Origin: Achatina immaculata
Lineage: Eukaryota > Mollusca > Gastropoda > Stylommatophora > Achatinidae
DNA: 64,000 nucleotides
Direction of reading: 5' to 3'
Assembly: GCA_009760885.1 (NCBI GenBank)
Contig: CM019702.1
Coordinates: 52,675,282-52,739,281 of the forward strand
The notes beneath the pieces are model-generated. The model searched no databases. It saw only the letters and a list, made by a program, of their open reading frames with translations, and was not told the DNA's origin. This document shows, piece after piece, positions 1 to 9,833 of the stretch. Both the position numbers and the translations under genes were made by a program. Within the stretch, counting starts at the first letter, position 1. Every line of letters begins with the position of its first letter.

Positions 1-885
1 TCTATTGTCGTTTGCAATGTGTTATAAAAATGTTCTACTTCCTCTTCTGCTGCTGCTGATGTAGGTGCATATATCTGGATGACTGTTACATTTCTAGGAA
101 TGCCTTTAAGTATGATTCTTAGGATTCTATCACTTACTGGATTGTAGCCTAGTAATGCTTTTGATGTTGATTTGTCCAAATAAAAAGCCACTCCATTCTT
201 TCCTCCTACTTCTCCGCCAGAATATATAAATATATTATCATTCTCGCTCTTAAAGTGTCCTGATCCTTTCCATCGATGTTCGCAGATTCCTAAAATGTGT
301 ATCCCCGTTCTTTTCATCTCGTCACTTATTACTTGATATTTTCCCTCATACATGCTTCTTACATTCCATGTTCCTACTCTTATTTTTCTTTTTAGTTTGA
401 TACAGGGGTTTTCCTTGGTAACACCGTCAGGATTTTATCCGTCATCACAATTACTAGTACCGACCTCTGCCTCACACTCTTCCCCAGTGTTAAAATTAGA
501 TCTATCTGGCCTGGGGGACTCACCACCAGATCTTTTTCCTATTTGACTTTCCATGATTGCTGCTTGGGTTTCTTGGTATGTTTCCATAAGATAGTTTACC
601 ATTGCTTTCCTTCCGAGCAGTGACTGTACTAGTCAGTGATCGTAGCCATTGTCCCTACATTGAAATCATCTGCCTACCATCATAGAATGGTGACCATAAC
701 CAACATTATCTGTCAGCTGCTCTCCCATTCCATCCACCACCTGCTCCCATGGCTTCACGTTACCCTGATCGGGGGTCTATACGGGTACTCCACCTTGCCC
801 AAGGGTGTCCCGTAGACTGACGGAGGTAAGGAGGCGTCTTACTTCTCCTTTGATATGGGATACCCCTACCCCGCTAACCACAGTG

Positions 886-886
<1 letters not shown>
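1..886 (-). mobile_element. LINE-A, 5' region and endonuclease domain (runs off the window)
   Basis: The minus strand reads the start of an endonuclease/exonuclease/phosphatase (EEP) domain (GTWNVRS, ICEHRWKG, IQIYAPTS) matching the LINE-A copy at 21.7-22.4 kb. About 450 bp of 5' leader precede it. The leader beyond about 745 differs from the 21.7-kb copy. The element continues past base 1 and abuts a (TA)n tract on its 5' side. Confidence 0.75.
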
Positions 887-925
<39 letters not shown>

Positions 926-940
926 TATATTAAATATAAA

Positions 941-974
<34 letters not shown>
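887..974. repeat. (TA)n microsatellite
   Basis: Two TA runs separated by a short TTAAATAT spacer. Confidence 0.95.
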
Positions 975-978
<4 letters not shown>

Positions 979-989
979 TTAATATCCCT

Positions 990-1599
990 AATTATATTTA
1001 CATTAGCAGTAATCCAAGATATTAAAAACTCTCGACTTCTTCCATTTTTTTTCTTTGATACATGCAAGTTTCGACAATCAGTAAAGAGACTAATTACATA
1101 AACAATAAAATAAACAACAGTTGAAGATATAACCTGAAGTTTATTCAAAGTAAGCCCTTTTTCACTGATACAGCGAAGGGAACGGTTTACTTATAGAGAA
1201 GGATTCTGACTTTCTTCTTTTAAATATTACTATATTTTGTGTAACCAGATGGAAAGAATATTCTGAAACACTCTTAAACTGTGAAGAGTCTATAAGCACA
1301 TTACCATGCGAAGAAATACGAACCTGTGACCTGAAATTGAGGAACCAGACTTGAAGAAGTCAGATACAGTATCATGTTTCTACTACAAATCTAAGTCAGA
1401 TGGAATTACTGCAGAAATGATTAAAAAGGAGGTCTAAATCTACATGAACAGATATGTGCACTAGTACATTAAATATGGGAGAAGAAAAAGTCATTGGTGA
1501 ATGGATAGAATCATTAGTGATCCCAGTATTTAAAAAACATCGATAAGGGCAAGTGTTAAAACTACTGAGAAATATCATTACTACAAACAAGCTACAAAA

Positions 1600-1600
<1 letters not shown>
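990..1600. mobile_element. Degenerate LINE reverse-transcriptase fragments
   Basis: 990-1075 matches, on the minus strand, the LINE-A segment coding EEVESFEYLG. 1330-1590, on the plus strand, reads broken pieces such as GITAEMIKKE and a later I-PVFKK-like stretch typical of LINE reverse transcriptases. Many stops; remnants only. Confidence 0.5.

Positions 1601-1602
<2 letters not shown>

Positions 1603-1650
<48 letters not shown>
1603..1650. repeat. (TA)n microsatellite
   Basis: Uninterrupted TA run up to 1644, then TACATATA. Confidence 0.95.
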
Positions 1651-1651
<1 letters not shown>

Positions 1652-1694
1652 ACGTTTTTTTTATATGTCAACTGGCAGCTGTGTCAAATACATA

Positions 1695-1721
1695 CTCAAG
1701 GAAAAAAGTAAGTGTGCAATG
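1695..1721. repeat. Left terminal inverted repeat of the Tc1 element
   Basis: 27 bp starting CTCAAGGAAAAAAG next to TA at 1693-1694. Confidence 0.92.
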
Positions 1722-1902
1722 CTTTAAAAAGCACCATGAACGTGCTCAGGTAATGACGTAAATAAAATTTGGCACACATTATCTTTGATTATCCAATAAC
1801 AGATAAAATGATAACTTTCAGGCCAGTCACATGACACAATAGAGTAAAAAAAAAAAGCTCACCTAATGTGGCTCACCACCCCAAGAACAGAAAATCTAGG
1901 TT

Positions 1903-2913
1903 TCAGTATCGTGTGTGTCCTCCGGCAGTTATCACTGCTTGACACCGCCTTCTCATCGGACCAATGACACATTGTATCAGTTGTTGAGACATGTTATTCC
2001 GTTCTTCTTGCAACTCTTGGGCTAATTCTTGGTGGTTTACAGGACGAGTATGTCGTCTTCGCAACCTGCGGTCCAGTTCATCCCAAATGTGCTCGATAGG
2101 TGACAGGTCCGGTGAAACTGCTGGCCGTGGCAAAACAGTAATCTGATGTTGTTGAAAGTAGTCCCTGACCACACGTGCGACATTTGGACAAGCGTTTTCC
2201 TGCTGCAGTATCACGTCTTGTCCATTAGCATTCAGAAAAGGCAGTACGTGGCGTGTAATGATTTCGTCCCTATATCGTAAACCTGTAAGGTTGCCATTGA
2301 GGAAGACTAGGTTTGTTCGGCCAGCATAGGAAATTCTTCCCCAAACCATTACACTGCCTCCTCTTCTATTATCTACCTCTAGCACACAGTTATTCGCAAA
2401 GCGTTCTCCTATTCGCCTGTACACTAAAGCACGCCCATCATGGCCTTGCAGACAGAATCTGGACTCATCAATGAATAGGATCCGTCTCCATTGATGATAG
2501 GGCCATGCCACGTGGTGCCTGGCCCAGTTCAAGCCGAATTGTCTGTGGCGAACTGTCAGTACTGGTCTAACTGCAGGCCTATGAGGTAAGAGATTTACCT
2601 CTCTGAGTCTGTTCCTCACTGTCCTGCCCGACACACGTCTTAAACCTGGAATGTTGCAGGCAGTCCATGTTGCCTGGAGAAACCTGTTAAGAAGGTGCAT
2701 GAGGTGGATGTAGTGGTCTTGTGCAAGGGTAGTAACTCGTGTTCTGCCTCTTCTATGGCGGTCAGCAACGGAACCATTCTGGTTAAAACGACTTTGAATG
2801 CGTGATAGTGTGTTTCTGTGAACATTAAAATATTGAGATACTGCTGCTACTGTTGATCCAGCAATTAACATCCCAACAGCTATATCTCGCTGATGTTCAT
2901 TCAATCTTTGCAT
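1903..2913 (-). CDS. Tc1-like transposase, catalytic Asp replaced
   Basis: 336 residues, the usual length of Tc1 transposases, with no frameshift or stop. Residues 1-110 form paired helix-turn-helix DNA-binding domains (NTLSRIQSRF, GRTVRNRL). The DDE/D core follows: first Asp in FIDESRF (D149), third residue in LSPIEHIWDEL (E274). The second position, normally Asp in a QQDNARPH-type motif, is Glu here (QQENACPN, E239, codon GAA at 2197-2199). Spacing 239-274 is that of DD34E. The protein would bind the inverted repeats and cut and paste the element, but a Glu at this position is expected to harm metal binding, so the copy is probably inactive or weak despite its clean frame. Confidence 0.9.
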   Translation of the reverse strand: MQRLNEHQRDIAVGMLIAGSTVAAVSQYFNVHRNTLSRIQSRFNQNGSVADRHRRGRTRVTTLAQDHYIHLMHLLNRFLQATWTACNIPGLRRVSGRTVRNRLREVNLLPHRPAVRPVLTVRHRQFGLNWARHHVAWPYHQWRRILFIDESRFCLQGHDGRALVYRRIGERFANNCVLEVDNRRGGSVMVWGRISYAGRTNLVFLNGNLTGLRYRDEIITRHVLPFLNANGQDVILQQENACPNVARVVRDYFQQHQITVLPRPAVSPDLSPIEHIWDELDRRLRRRHTRPVNHQELAQELQEERNNMSQQLIQCVIGPMRRRCQAVITAGGHTRY

Positions 2914-3190
2914 GATGAAAAAATATTTATGTTAGAATTCCACAACTTCTTTCTTCAGCGATTACGTGAAGAGATCTCTGAGAACAGAATTACACACTTA
3001 CCCTTATTTTATCCGTGGTCAGTAACCAATCATGAATCACGCACGTGATTTCACTGGAGCTGTGGTTATCTCCCCATGAATATTGCGATCAGCTTCGTGC
3101 AGCACGGAGAAGTGGACAACACTCAGACAAAACGTCGTGCCAAATCTAATTTCATTTCACTCATGACAACGTGATTGATAAGTTTGACAC

Positions 3191-3217
3191 CACTGCACAC
3201 TTACTTTTTTCCGTGAG
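3191..3217. repeat. Right terminal inverted repeat of the Tc1 element
   Basis: Inverted partner of the left repeat with two mismatches, followed by TA at 3218-3219. Confidence 0.92.
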
Positions 3218-3329
3218 TATATTATTAAACTTGAGGAGTACCGGGCCTTTTCAATACCCAGGACACAGCCAGTTTTATAGGACTGGCTCACAAACAATTT
3301 CTCCCGGATTTGTATATCATTTCGGACTT

Positions 3330-4015
3330 GTGCATGAGTAGTAATTCTGTTAACATTATAAATCTAGTAACACTATATTCAATTTATAACTGATTCCTGA
3401 AACTGCTCTAATGACACTTTGTGTTCTGTAGTTAGTGACAAGTCATGGCAAATAACACAAGACACTAGATTTTCAAGGTAAATTACTGATTAATTGTCAA
3501 TGTTAGTTTAACATTTTTCCATTATTAATTATAAATCTCTTTATGTTACATCTGTATTTTGATTCGATCTGCTTAGTGAGACTTAATGCAGGGTTATTAT
3601 TATTATTATTATTATTTTATTATTATTATTATACCTATAAACACGGGCTATGTTTCTGAATTTAGACAAAGTTTAATGTAAAATATAACTATACAGAATA
3701 GGATATACCATTAAACATTCAGATATATTAATTTTCCAATGTCAAACATATCCTGTTTACAAACCTAAGAATAGTTTAGATAATACGCGTTAATCTTTAA
3801 ACATCAGCTTTCTCATCACGACTACACAATCTACAAACGACGAAATTCGCCAAAACATTGTAGTCAGGCGTCAACAAATAAAGTTACGAGAAAGAGATTG
3901 ACCAGAGTGACGCAGAATACATATTAAATAATACATGTAATTCAGAGATAGATAGCATTAAAAAGACTGTAGTAAATATTGCACGTTACCTCTACTCATT
4001 ACTGTTGTTCTACTT
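3330..4015. repeat. Segmental duplication, copy 1 (no gene seen)
   Basis: Paralogous to 18.03-18.25 plus 19.20-19.62 kb: shared ACTGATTCCT, AACTGCTCTAATG, AAGTTTAATGTA and ATTAAATAAT blocks in the same order. It lacks the LINE-A copy that splits the other copy. An (ATT)n tract occupies 3594-3632. Confidence 0.7.
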
Positions 4016-4182
4016 TTATTATTTTGTAGATCAAGAACGTACACTTTTCAGCCCGCGGAAATCTTCACTTCGGCCGGGGAGGTTTGAGACGGGAGCCTGT
4101 TTTCAGTGTTTCTGGATGTAATGAGTGATATATTTCTTGTGTAGTTTTAGTAAGTAGTAAAGTATTATTTTGTTATGTGAAC

Positions 4183-4227
4183 ATGGCGCCAACGTACGCA
4201 GTGATAAACACAGCACATCTGGCTCAA
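4183..4227 (+). CDS. Possible first coding exon of an unknown gene
   Basis: ATG in good context (AACATGGCG) opens a 15-codon stretch, MAPTYAVINTAHLAQ, ending at a consensus donor CAA|GTAAGTG. About 110 bp upstream is a short GC-rich, CpG-containing stretch (4050-4100) unlike the AT-rich surroundings. No downstream exon could be identified and the peptide is not recognised, so this is only a candidate. Confidence 0.25.
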
Positions 4228-5910
4228 GTAAGTGAATATTTTGTTGTGTTGGAATGTTCTGTATTTAATTGCACGACTAATGCTGATTAAAGCTTTCAGG
4301 TAATTCGTGTTGAATGTTTGAGATAGGGTGCACCCAAGAAGAGACAACTGATATACTGATCTGCAGAAATTTGTTGGCTGACAAGCTTTTCTCACATTTT
4401 CTTTCATGATGCAGTAAATTATACAGTTTCTGTTAATATTTCATTGATAATAATGTCTGCGTTGGAATTTTGATGTGTTCTGTTGTTTGCAATATGATGC
4501 ATATAATGCTGATGTGTTTGAATTGATATTAATGATGCAATGTTTTCAAGTAAAGCTGAGTTGTAAAAGGTACAACATTCTTTGTTTTGGCACCAACAAG
4601 CAGATCATTTATCGTTTATAAATGATCTGCTTGTTTAGAGAAGAAGTAATATAAATGCATTTTTCTTGATCATCTTCTCGTATCAATGTTATGATTGTAT
4701 CATCATCATCATCATCATCATCATCATTTTGCATTTTTATTTAACCATGTCATATGCGCCTGTCTTTTCCGTGTGTACCAGTCGGTCTATTCTATGAGCG
4801 GTAAAGAGATCCACCGCCGTGTTGCAGGGCCAGTCACGGGTTCAGGGTGGAATTTAACTCAGGGAAGCCGGTCTCATTTTTCTATGAATCTTAAGTGCCC
4901 ATTGCACATGTGACTTCCGCAAGGGTTTTCCACAAATGCCTGTCCTTTGCCTTTTTTCCGCTCTTGTCCATAGATTTTCAGATTTCCATATAGTCTGCAG
5001 CAATGCAAAAGCCTGGTTTGCTCTAGGAAGTCTGCTGTTGCTGTCTCCATTTTATACACTATCTGCTATAACATTGTAAAGGTGTGGACTCTTATTCTTC
5101 ATGACTAAAGACATTAGTGTTCTTTAATCAACAACCCACATATGGAGCTTTCACAATTATTACAATTTCACTAGAGCAGAGGAGATCAAGTCCGCCGATG
5201 TTCTCTACATACTTCATTTTTTTTTTGACAATTAATATATTCGATTTCGAATCCACAACATCACTTGTACTAAGATGCAGTATGACATAATCTTTGTTAG
5301 TTTCGTCTTTGAAGCACATCAATATCAAACTATCATTCTCTACATGCAGCATTTCTCAATGTTCTCCTATTTCACAATATTCTACACATTTGATAAGAGG
5401 AGAATTCTAAACTCTGTACTCTATTCCATCTGAAACACGTGGTTAATCAGTTACACGACTAAATCACTGTACTCGAAGTTTCAAAGTCATAAATATTCAT
5501 ATCACTTGAATCACTTGAAACACAGATTCAATCTGTCCTAAAACTACTTCTTCAAAACTGCTTTTCCTGAGTATTTATTGCTCTAAATGTCCATCTACTC
5601 CAACTGTCGTTACCTACGTCTATTTTTTCTCTCGTGTCTTCTCTGGTGTGTCTGTACATCTCTTCTTCTCTTGTCTGGACCGGTCTCAGTTCACTGACCG
5701 TCCTTGTTCCTCTGTCTTTGGGTCTTCGTCCTCTGTCTTATCTCCTCTACTTCTTTGTCTCTTGGTCTTTCTTCCTTGTTCTAAGTGTCTGTTCTTCCAT
5801 TTCCGGGCTCCCTCCTCTGTCTCTTATTCTTTGTCGTTTTTCCCTACTTGCTTCCTTTTCGTTGTTCTTCGTTCTGTCCCCTCGTACTTCTCCGTTCACT
5901 TTTTTTATCC
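4228..5910. other. No gene recognised; simple repeats
   Basis: AT-rich sequence with an (ATC)n tract at 4699-4727 and a pyrimidine-rich, TCTG-dense stretch at 5620-5900 whose open frames are low-complexity. Nothing here looks like a conserved protein. Confidence 0.5.
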
Positions 5911-6570
5911 TCAAGTTCAGCTTGATGGATTAACCAATAAGTATTTTGGCTGCATCATTCAGATGTCCACTGGTTCCCATGATTGTTTTGATATTTGTCC
6001 GTCATTCAAACTGCCCTGTTGCTTATATGTCGTAAGTCAATTGTCAAATAGGCCACGCCTCTAAATATTTAATTGGTCAATTGGCCGAGTTAGTCATCTC
6101 TTTATTTAAAAACCGTGTGAAATCGCATCTAACGCCTGTCAAGTGTCAACTCCGTCTATACAATTGTTATTTTTCTAAGTCATTATCTTGCTATCTCATG
6201 TCAGAGGTTTATTGTGTACTCGCTTTTCATTGTGTCTGCCTTTTCTATTTGTCTTTTCTATTTTGTTTACTCGTGTCAACGTCCAGTCACTGCTTTGTTA
6301 TCACTGGATCATCCTTTATTGTGGCGTCCTTTCTTTGTATTCCATAAGGCAGCGTCATTGTGTCTTGTGTTTTTCTGTTCACTGTTTTCTTTTGTACCCG
6401 TCTTGTTCTAGTGTCATGGAAGTTTTATACCTTTCTCTTCCTTTTTTCAACCTACTTTTCTCTGTCGCTATTCGATCCTACTATTTTCTTTACTGCATAT
6501 TTTCATAATCATATTCTTTACTAATAATAATAATAACAACGATATCCGTTACTTATAAGACTATGCTACA
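5911..6570 (-). repeat. LTR-like repeat, left copy (660 bp)
   Basis: Direct repeat partner of 7906-8473. It carries about 100 bp (around 6385-6485) that the right copy lacks. Confidence 0.65.
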
Positions 6571-7905
6571 TACCTCCCCATGATTTAGTCAAATTTTTAT
6601 CATTATGACTACAAAAACAACTGTCAAAATGCCTTGTAAGTAATAAGCTACCAAAATATATTTCTATCTGAATAACAATACCAAGAAATTCACTTTGCAG
6701 TCACCTCCCCTTGTTTTTAGTAAAAATGTCAACTGTCAGCTGTATCGACTGCTTTGTCTAAATATGTGGTAATTAAATTCTGTCAGTGCTTCATAATCAT
6801 CATAGAAAAACAAACATGTATCACAATTTTTACATCGTCTTCAAAAATGTGCACATAAAACATTAATTCATTCTTTTTCTTTAGATGATACATATTCTGC
6901 ATCAACTTATCGTCCCATATACATTGAATAAAAAGAAAAAAATACATTCTTTCAAATGACAACAAAAAATAATGTCAAAACATTTGAGGCCCAACCTCAA
7001 AACAAATCACATCATTGACCGTGTGATGAATTTACAATGGCTAACCTCCCCATTCTCATATTCAGTGGTAACAATAGGATATATCACACATATTCTCTGA
7101 CACATACTCAGTGTGAAAAACGTGATTTACTGGCTCCTTGAAAACCATAATACTCATATCCTGCCCTCAACGAAATTTTTCCACGGACGTCAATTATTCT
7201 ACCCCAAGTACTTATCTATCCATGATAATTCTGGGGTCTCCATCTCTCTATGCCAATCTTGCTAGTGCTGAGAATGCCCTCATATTGTTACTCCCAATAC
7301 AACCTTGTCGGTTACACTAACCATTATGGCAAATCCCAAGTATGCCACTCTAATGTATCTATTCTACGCCAGAGTCAGTCTCAATATCTCAAAAATTTGA
7401 AACATGTATTCATCATCATCATAATTACACTTAGCTAATACATACTATAAAACACTGACATTCACAGTTTTAGTGCAATACAATAGTACTACTATAAAAA
7501 CAAATTACATAATCAATGCTAACTCCATTCTGAGTGTATATCATGAACACCAACAATTTATATCACCTTAACCTTAGGTGAACCTGTAACACATTATGCA
7601 TTCTAATAATCTTGGACATGTATATTCAGAATACTGGCACCTTAAAATAACCTCATTAATATCTCGTCATTAGCGCCTTCTATATCGTCTCTTTTCTCTA
7701 CCTCTGTAACTATTATCTTTGTTTCCTGTAGTGTAATTATTTCCTTTCTCATATACCCTTTCATCATAACAACTATCTTATCCTGACTTGAAATATAAAT
7801 AGATATTCCATGCTAATAAAACAAATGTCCCCCCTCATCATAATCAAAACCTTTTAATGGCAAACATTTGTCATTTTCTGGAATATTTGGATTTGCAAGG
7901 ATGGT

Positions 7906-8473
7906 CTCAAGTCCAGCTTGAAGGATTAACCAATAAGTATTTTGGCTCCACCCTTCAGATGTCCACTGGTTCCCATGAGTGTTTTGATATTTGTCCGTCA
8001 TTCAAACTGCCCTGTTGCTTATATTTCGTAAGTCAATTGTCAAATAGGCCACGCCTCTAAATATTTAATTGGTCAATTGGCCGAGTTAGTCACCTCTTTA
8101 TTTAAAAACCGTGTGAAATCGCATCTAACGCCTGTCAAGTGTCAACTCCGTCTATACAATTGTTATTTTCCTAAGTCATTATCTTGCTATCTCATGTCAG
8201 AGGTTTATTGTGTACTCGCTTTTCATTGTGTCTGCCTTTTCTATTTGTCTTTTCTATTTTGTTTACTCGTGTCAACGTCCAATCACTGCTTTGTTATGAC
8301 TGGATCATCCTACTTTCTGGCGTCCTTTCTTTGTATTTCATGTGGCAGCGTTATTGTGTCTTGTGTTTTTCTGTTTACTATTTTCTTTACTGCATATTTT
8401 TATAATCATATTCATTAATAATAATAATAATAACAACAACAACAATATCCGTTACTTACAAGGCTATGCTACA
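7906..8473 (-). repeat. LTR-like repeat, right copy (568 bp)
   Basis: Nearly identical to the left copy from TCAAG to CTATGCTACA, apart from the deletion and scattered changes. It ends 243 bp before the receptor 1 stop codon. Confidence 0.65.
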
Positions 8474-8715
8474 TTGCCAAGATATACAAATTCGTTGACC
8501 TCCTTCACTAACTTGCTATCTACTCTTTCTGTTGTTGTCACACCACGTAACATGCAGCGCAGGTTAATGTTATCACAAGGTATTATGAATTTCTAAAATA
8601 TATTACATTACAATGTGTAAATGAATAAAGAAACAAATAAGAAAACAAACACCATGGACCATATTTTACTTTCTTTGTACATACTCCAGTTTGTTTCAGG
8701 CAATATTGAAAAGAA

Positions 8716-9321
8716 TCAAAGTAATTTTTCTTGTGATTTGCCCTTGCAGAAAATTATATTAAAAGTGTTTTTGTATTTTCCGCTTATATGATAATAAATA
8801 AAAATATTCATAGAAGAATTGATAGACGCAAACAAAAGCGCAATACTGACAACGACTACACTTAAAGATATATGTTTTCCTGTAATATAAAGGTCAGGCT
8901 CAAATGCTATTGCCATAGTAATGACAGAAAGTGGGACAAAGCATGAAATAAATAACACAGAAATCATCAAAACCATCTTAACAACTTTCTCATTTCGACC
9001 AGAAATGTCTTTCTGTAAGGAAATAAGACTTGCCTGCTTTTTTGCTCTTATTCGGAGACTCATAATTAGAATCGCTGTACAGATAATAATGACAAAGAAA
9101 GAGGAAAACGGTAAAACAAAATTGTTGACAATGTAAGAAATCTGTTCAACTCTCTCACGATTGTCAGTGGAAACAACGGCCAGAAGTGTCTTGTTTCGTG
9201 GTAGAAAGAATGTCATGTCCAGTCTGTTGACAACATAGACCGGGGTTGCACCAGCCATAGATATTATGAAGACGAAGATGACGATGACACAAACTCGTTC
9301 AGATGTTATGATAGTTTTGAC
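8716..9321 (-). CDS. Receptor 1, coding exon 3 (TM4-TM7 and tail)
   Basis: 606 nt starting GTC AAA ACT after CTTCAG; residues 142-342 and stop. The frame is open from the acceptor through the internal Met at 9258. The C-tail is short and Lys-rich. Confidence 0.9.
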   Translation of the reverse strand, partial: VKTIITSERVCVIVIFVFIISMAGATPVYVVNRLDMTFFLPRNKTLLAVVSTDNRERVEQISYIVNNFVLPFSSFFVIIICTAILIMSLRIRAKKQASLISLQKDISGRNEKVVKMVLMISVLFISCFVPLSVITMAIAFEPDLYITGKHISLSVVVVSIALLFASINSSMNIFIYYHISGKYKNTFNIIFCKGKSQEKLL

Positions 9322-9775
9322 CTGAAGAATAATTAATAATCACTTTATTTATGTGTGCAAAAATGTAATTCACTGCTGATGATGAAAATACATGATTGGG
9401 AAATGTTCTAAATAAATAACTGCAGATTTTTACAACAAATATTTGTTGTGGTGATGTAGTTCAATTAAACATCCGTGTACATGGGAGATACCCGCTTTAA
9501 ACAGACTTTTAAACATATTTAGAAAATAAAATCAAAGTAACTGGAAAATATACAGGCCGAAAGATAACAGAAAGCGGAAAATGTGAAACGTAAATCATCA
9601 ATAGGTCTGCCAAGAAACACCTTCAAGAACGAGAAAGTTCCTTATATCTAAATAAATATCAGAGAAACTTAGATTAGCCTTCGTAAAATGCTACATATAC
9701 AAATTATTCCATTATGGTGCATGACCCTTGCCTTTATAAGAAAAAAGAAGGAGAAACGAGGCGCTTGAAATATGG

Positions 9776-9833
<58 letters not shown>

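Larger units (their letters stand above)
1695..3217 (-). mobile_element. Complete Tc1/mariner-type DNA transposon
   Basis: 1523 bp bounded by TA on both sides (1693-1694, 3218-3219). The terminal inverted repeats of 27 bp (1695-1721 and 3191-3217) match at 25 positions; both include GGAAAAAAGTAAGTGTGCA. Further inside, ATTTGGCAC recurs in inverted orientation near both ends. One full-length transposase frame fills the centre. Confidence 0.93.
5911..8473 (-). mobile_element. Short LTR-type retroelement (non-autonomous candidate)
   Basis: Two direct repeats, 5911-6570 and 7906-8473, flank 1.33 kb with no gag, protease or polymerase frame. Read on the minus strand, both repeats begin TGTAGCATAG and the left one is preceded by a purine run (ATGGGGAGGTATG, about 6569-6581) placed like a polypurine tract before a 3' LTR. 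No CA at the opposite repeat end and no target-site duplication were found, so the LTR call is moderate. It could also be a plain tandem duplication. Confidence 0.5.

Noticed and set aside
5634..6508. Hydrophobic plus-strand frames at 5.6-6.5 kb as membrane proteins
   Set aside because: Low-complexity T-rich sequence; the right part is an LTR-like repeat present twice, with the frame not conserved in a meaningful way.
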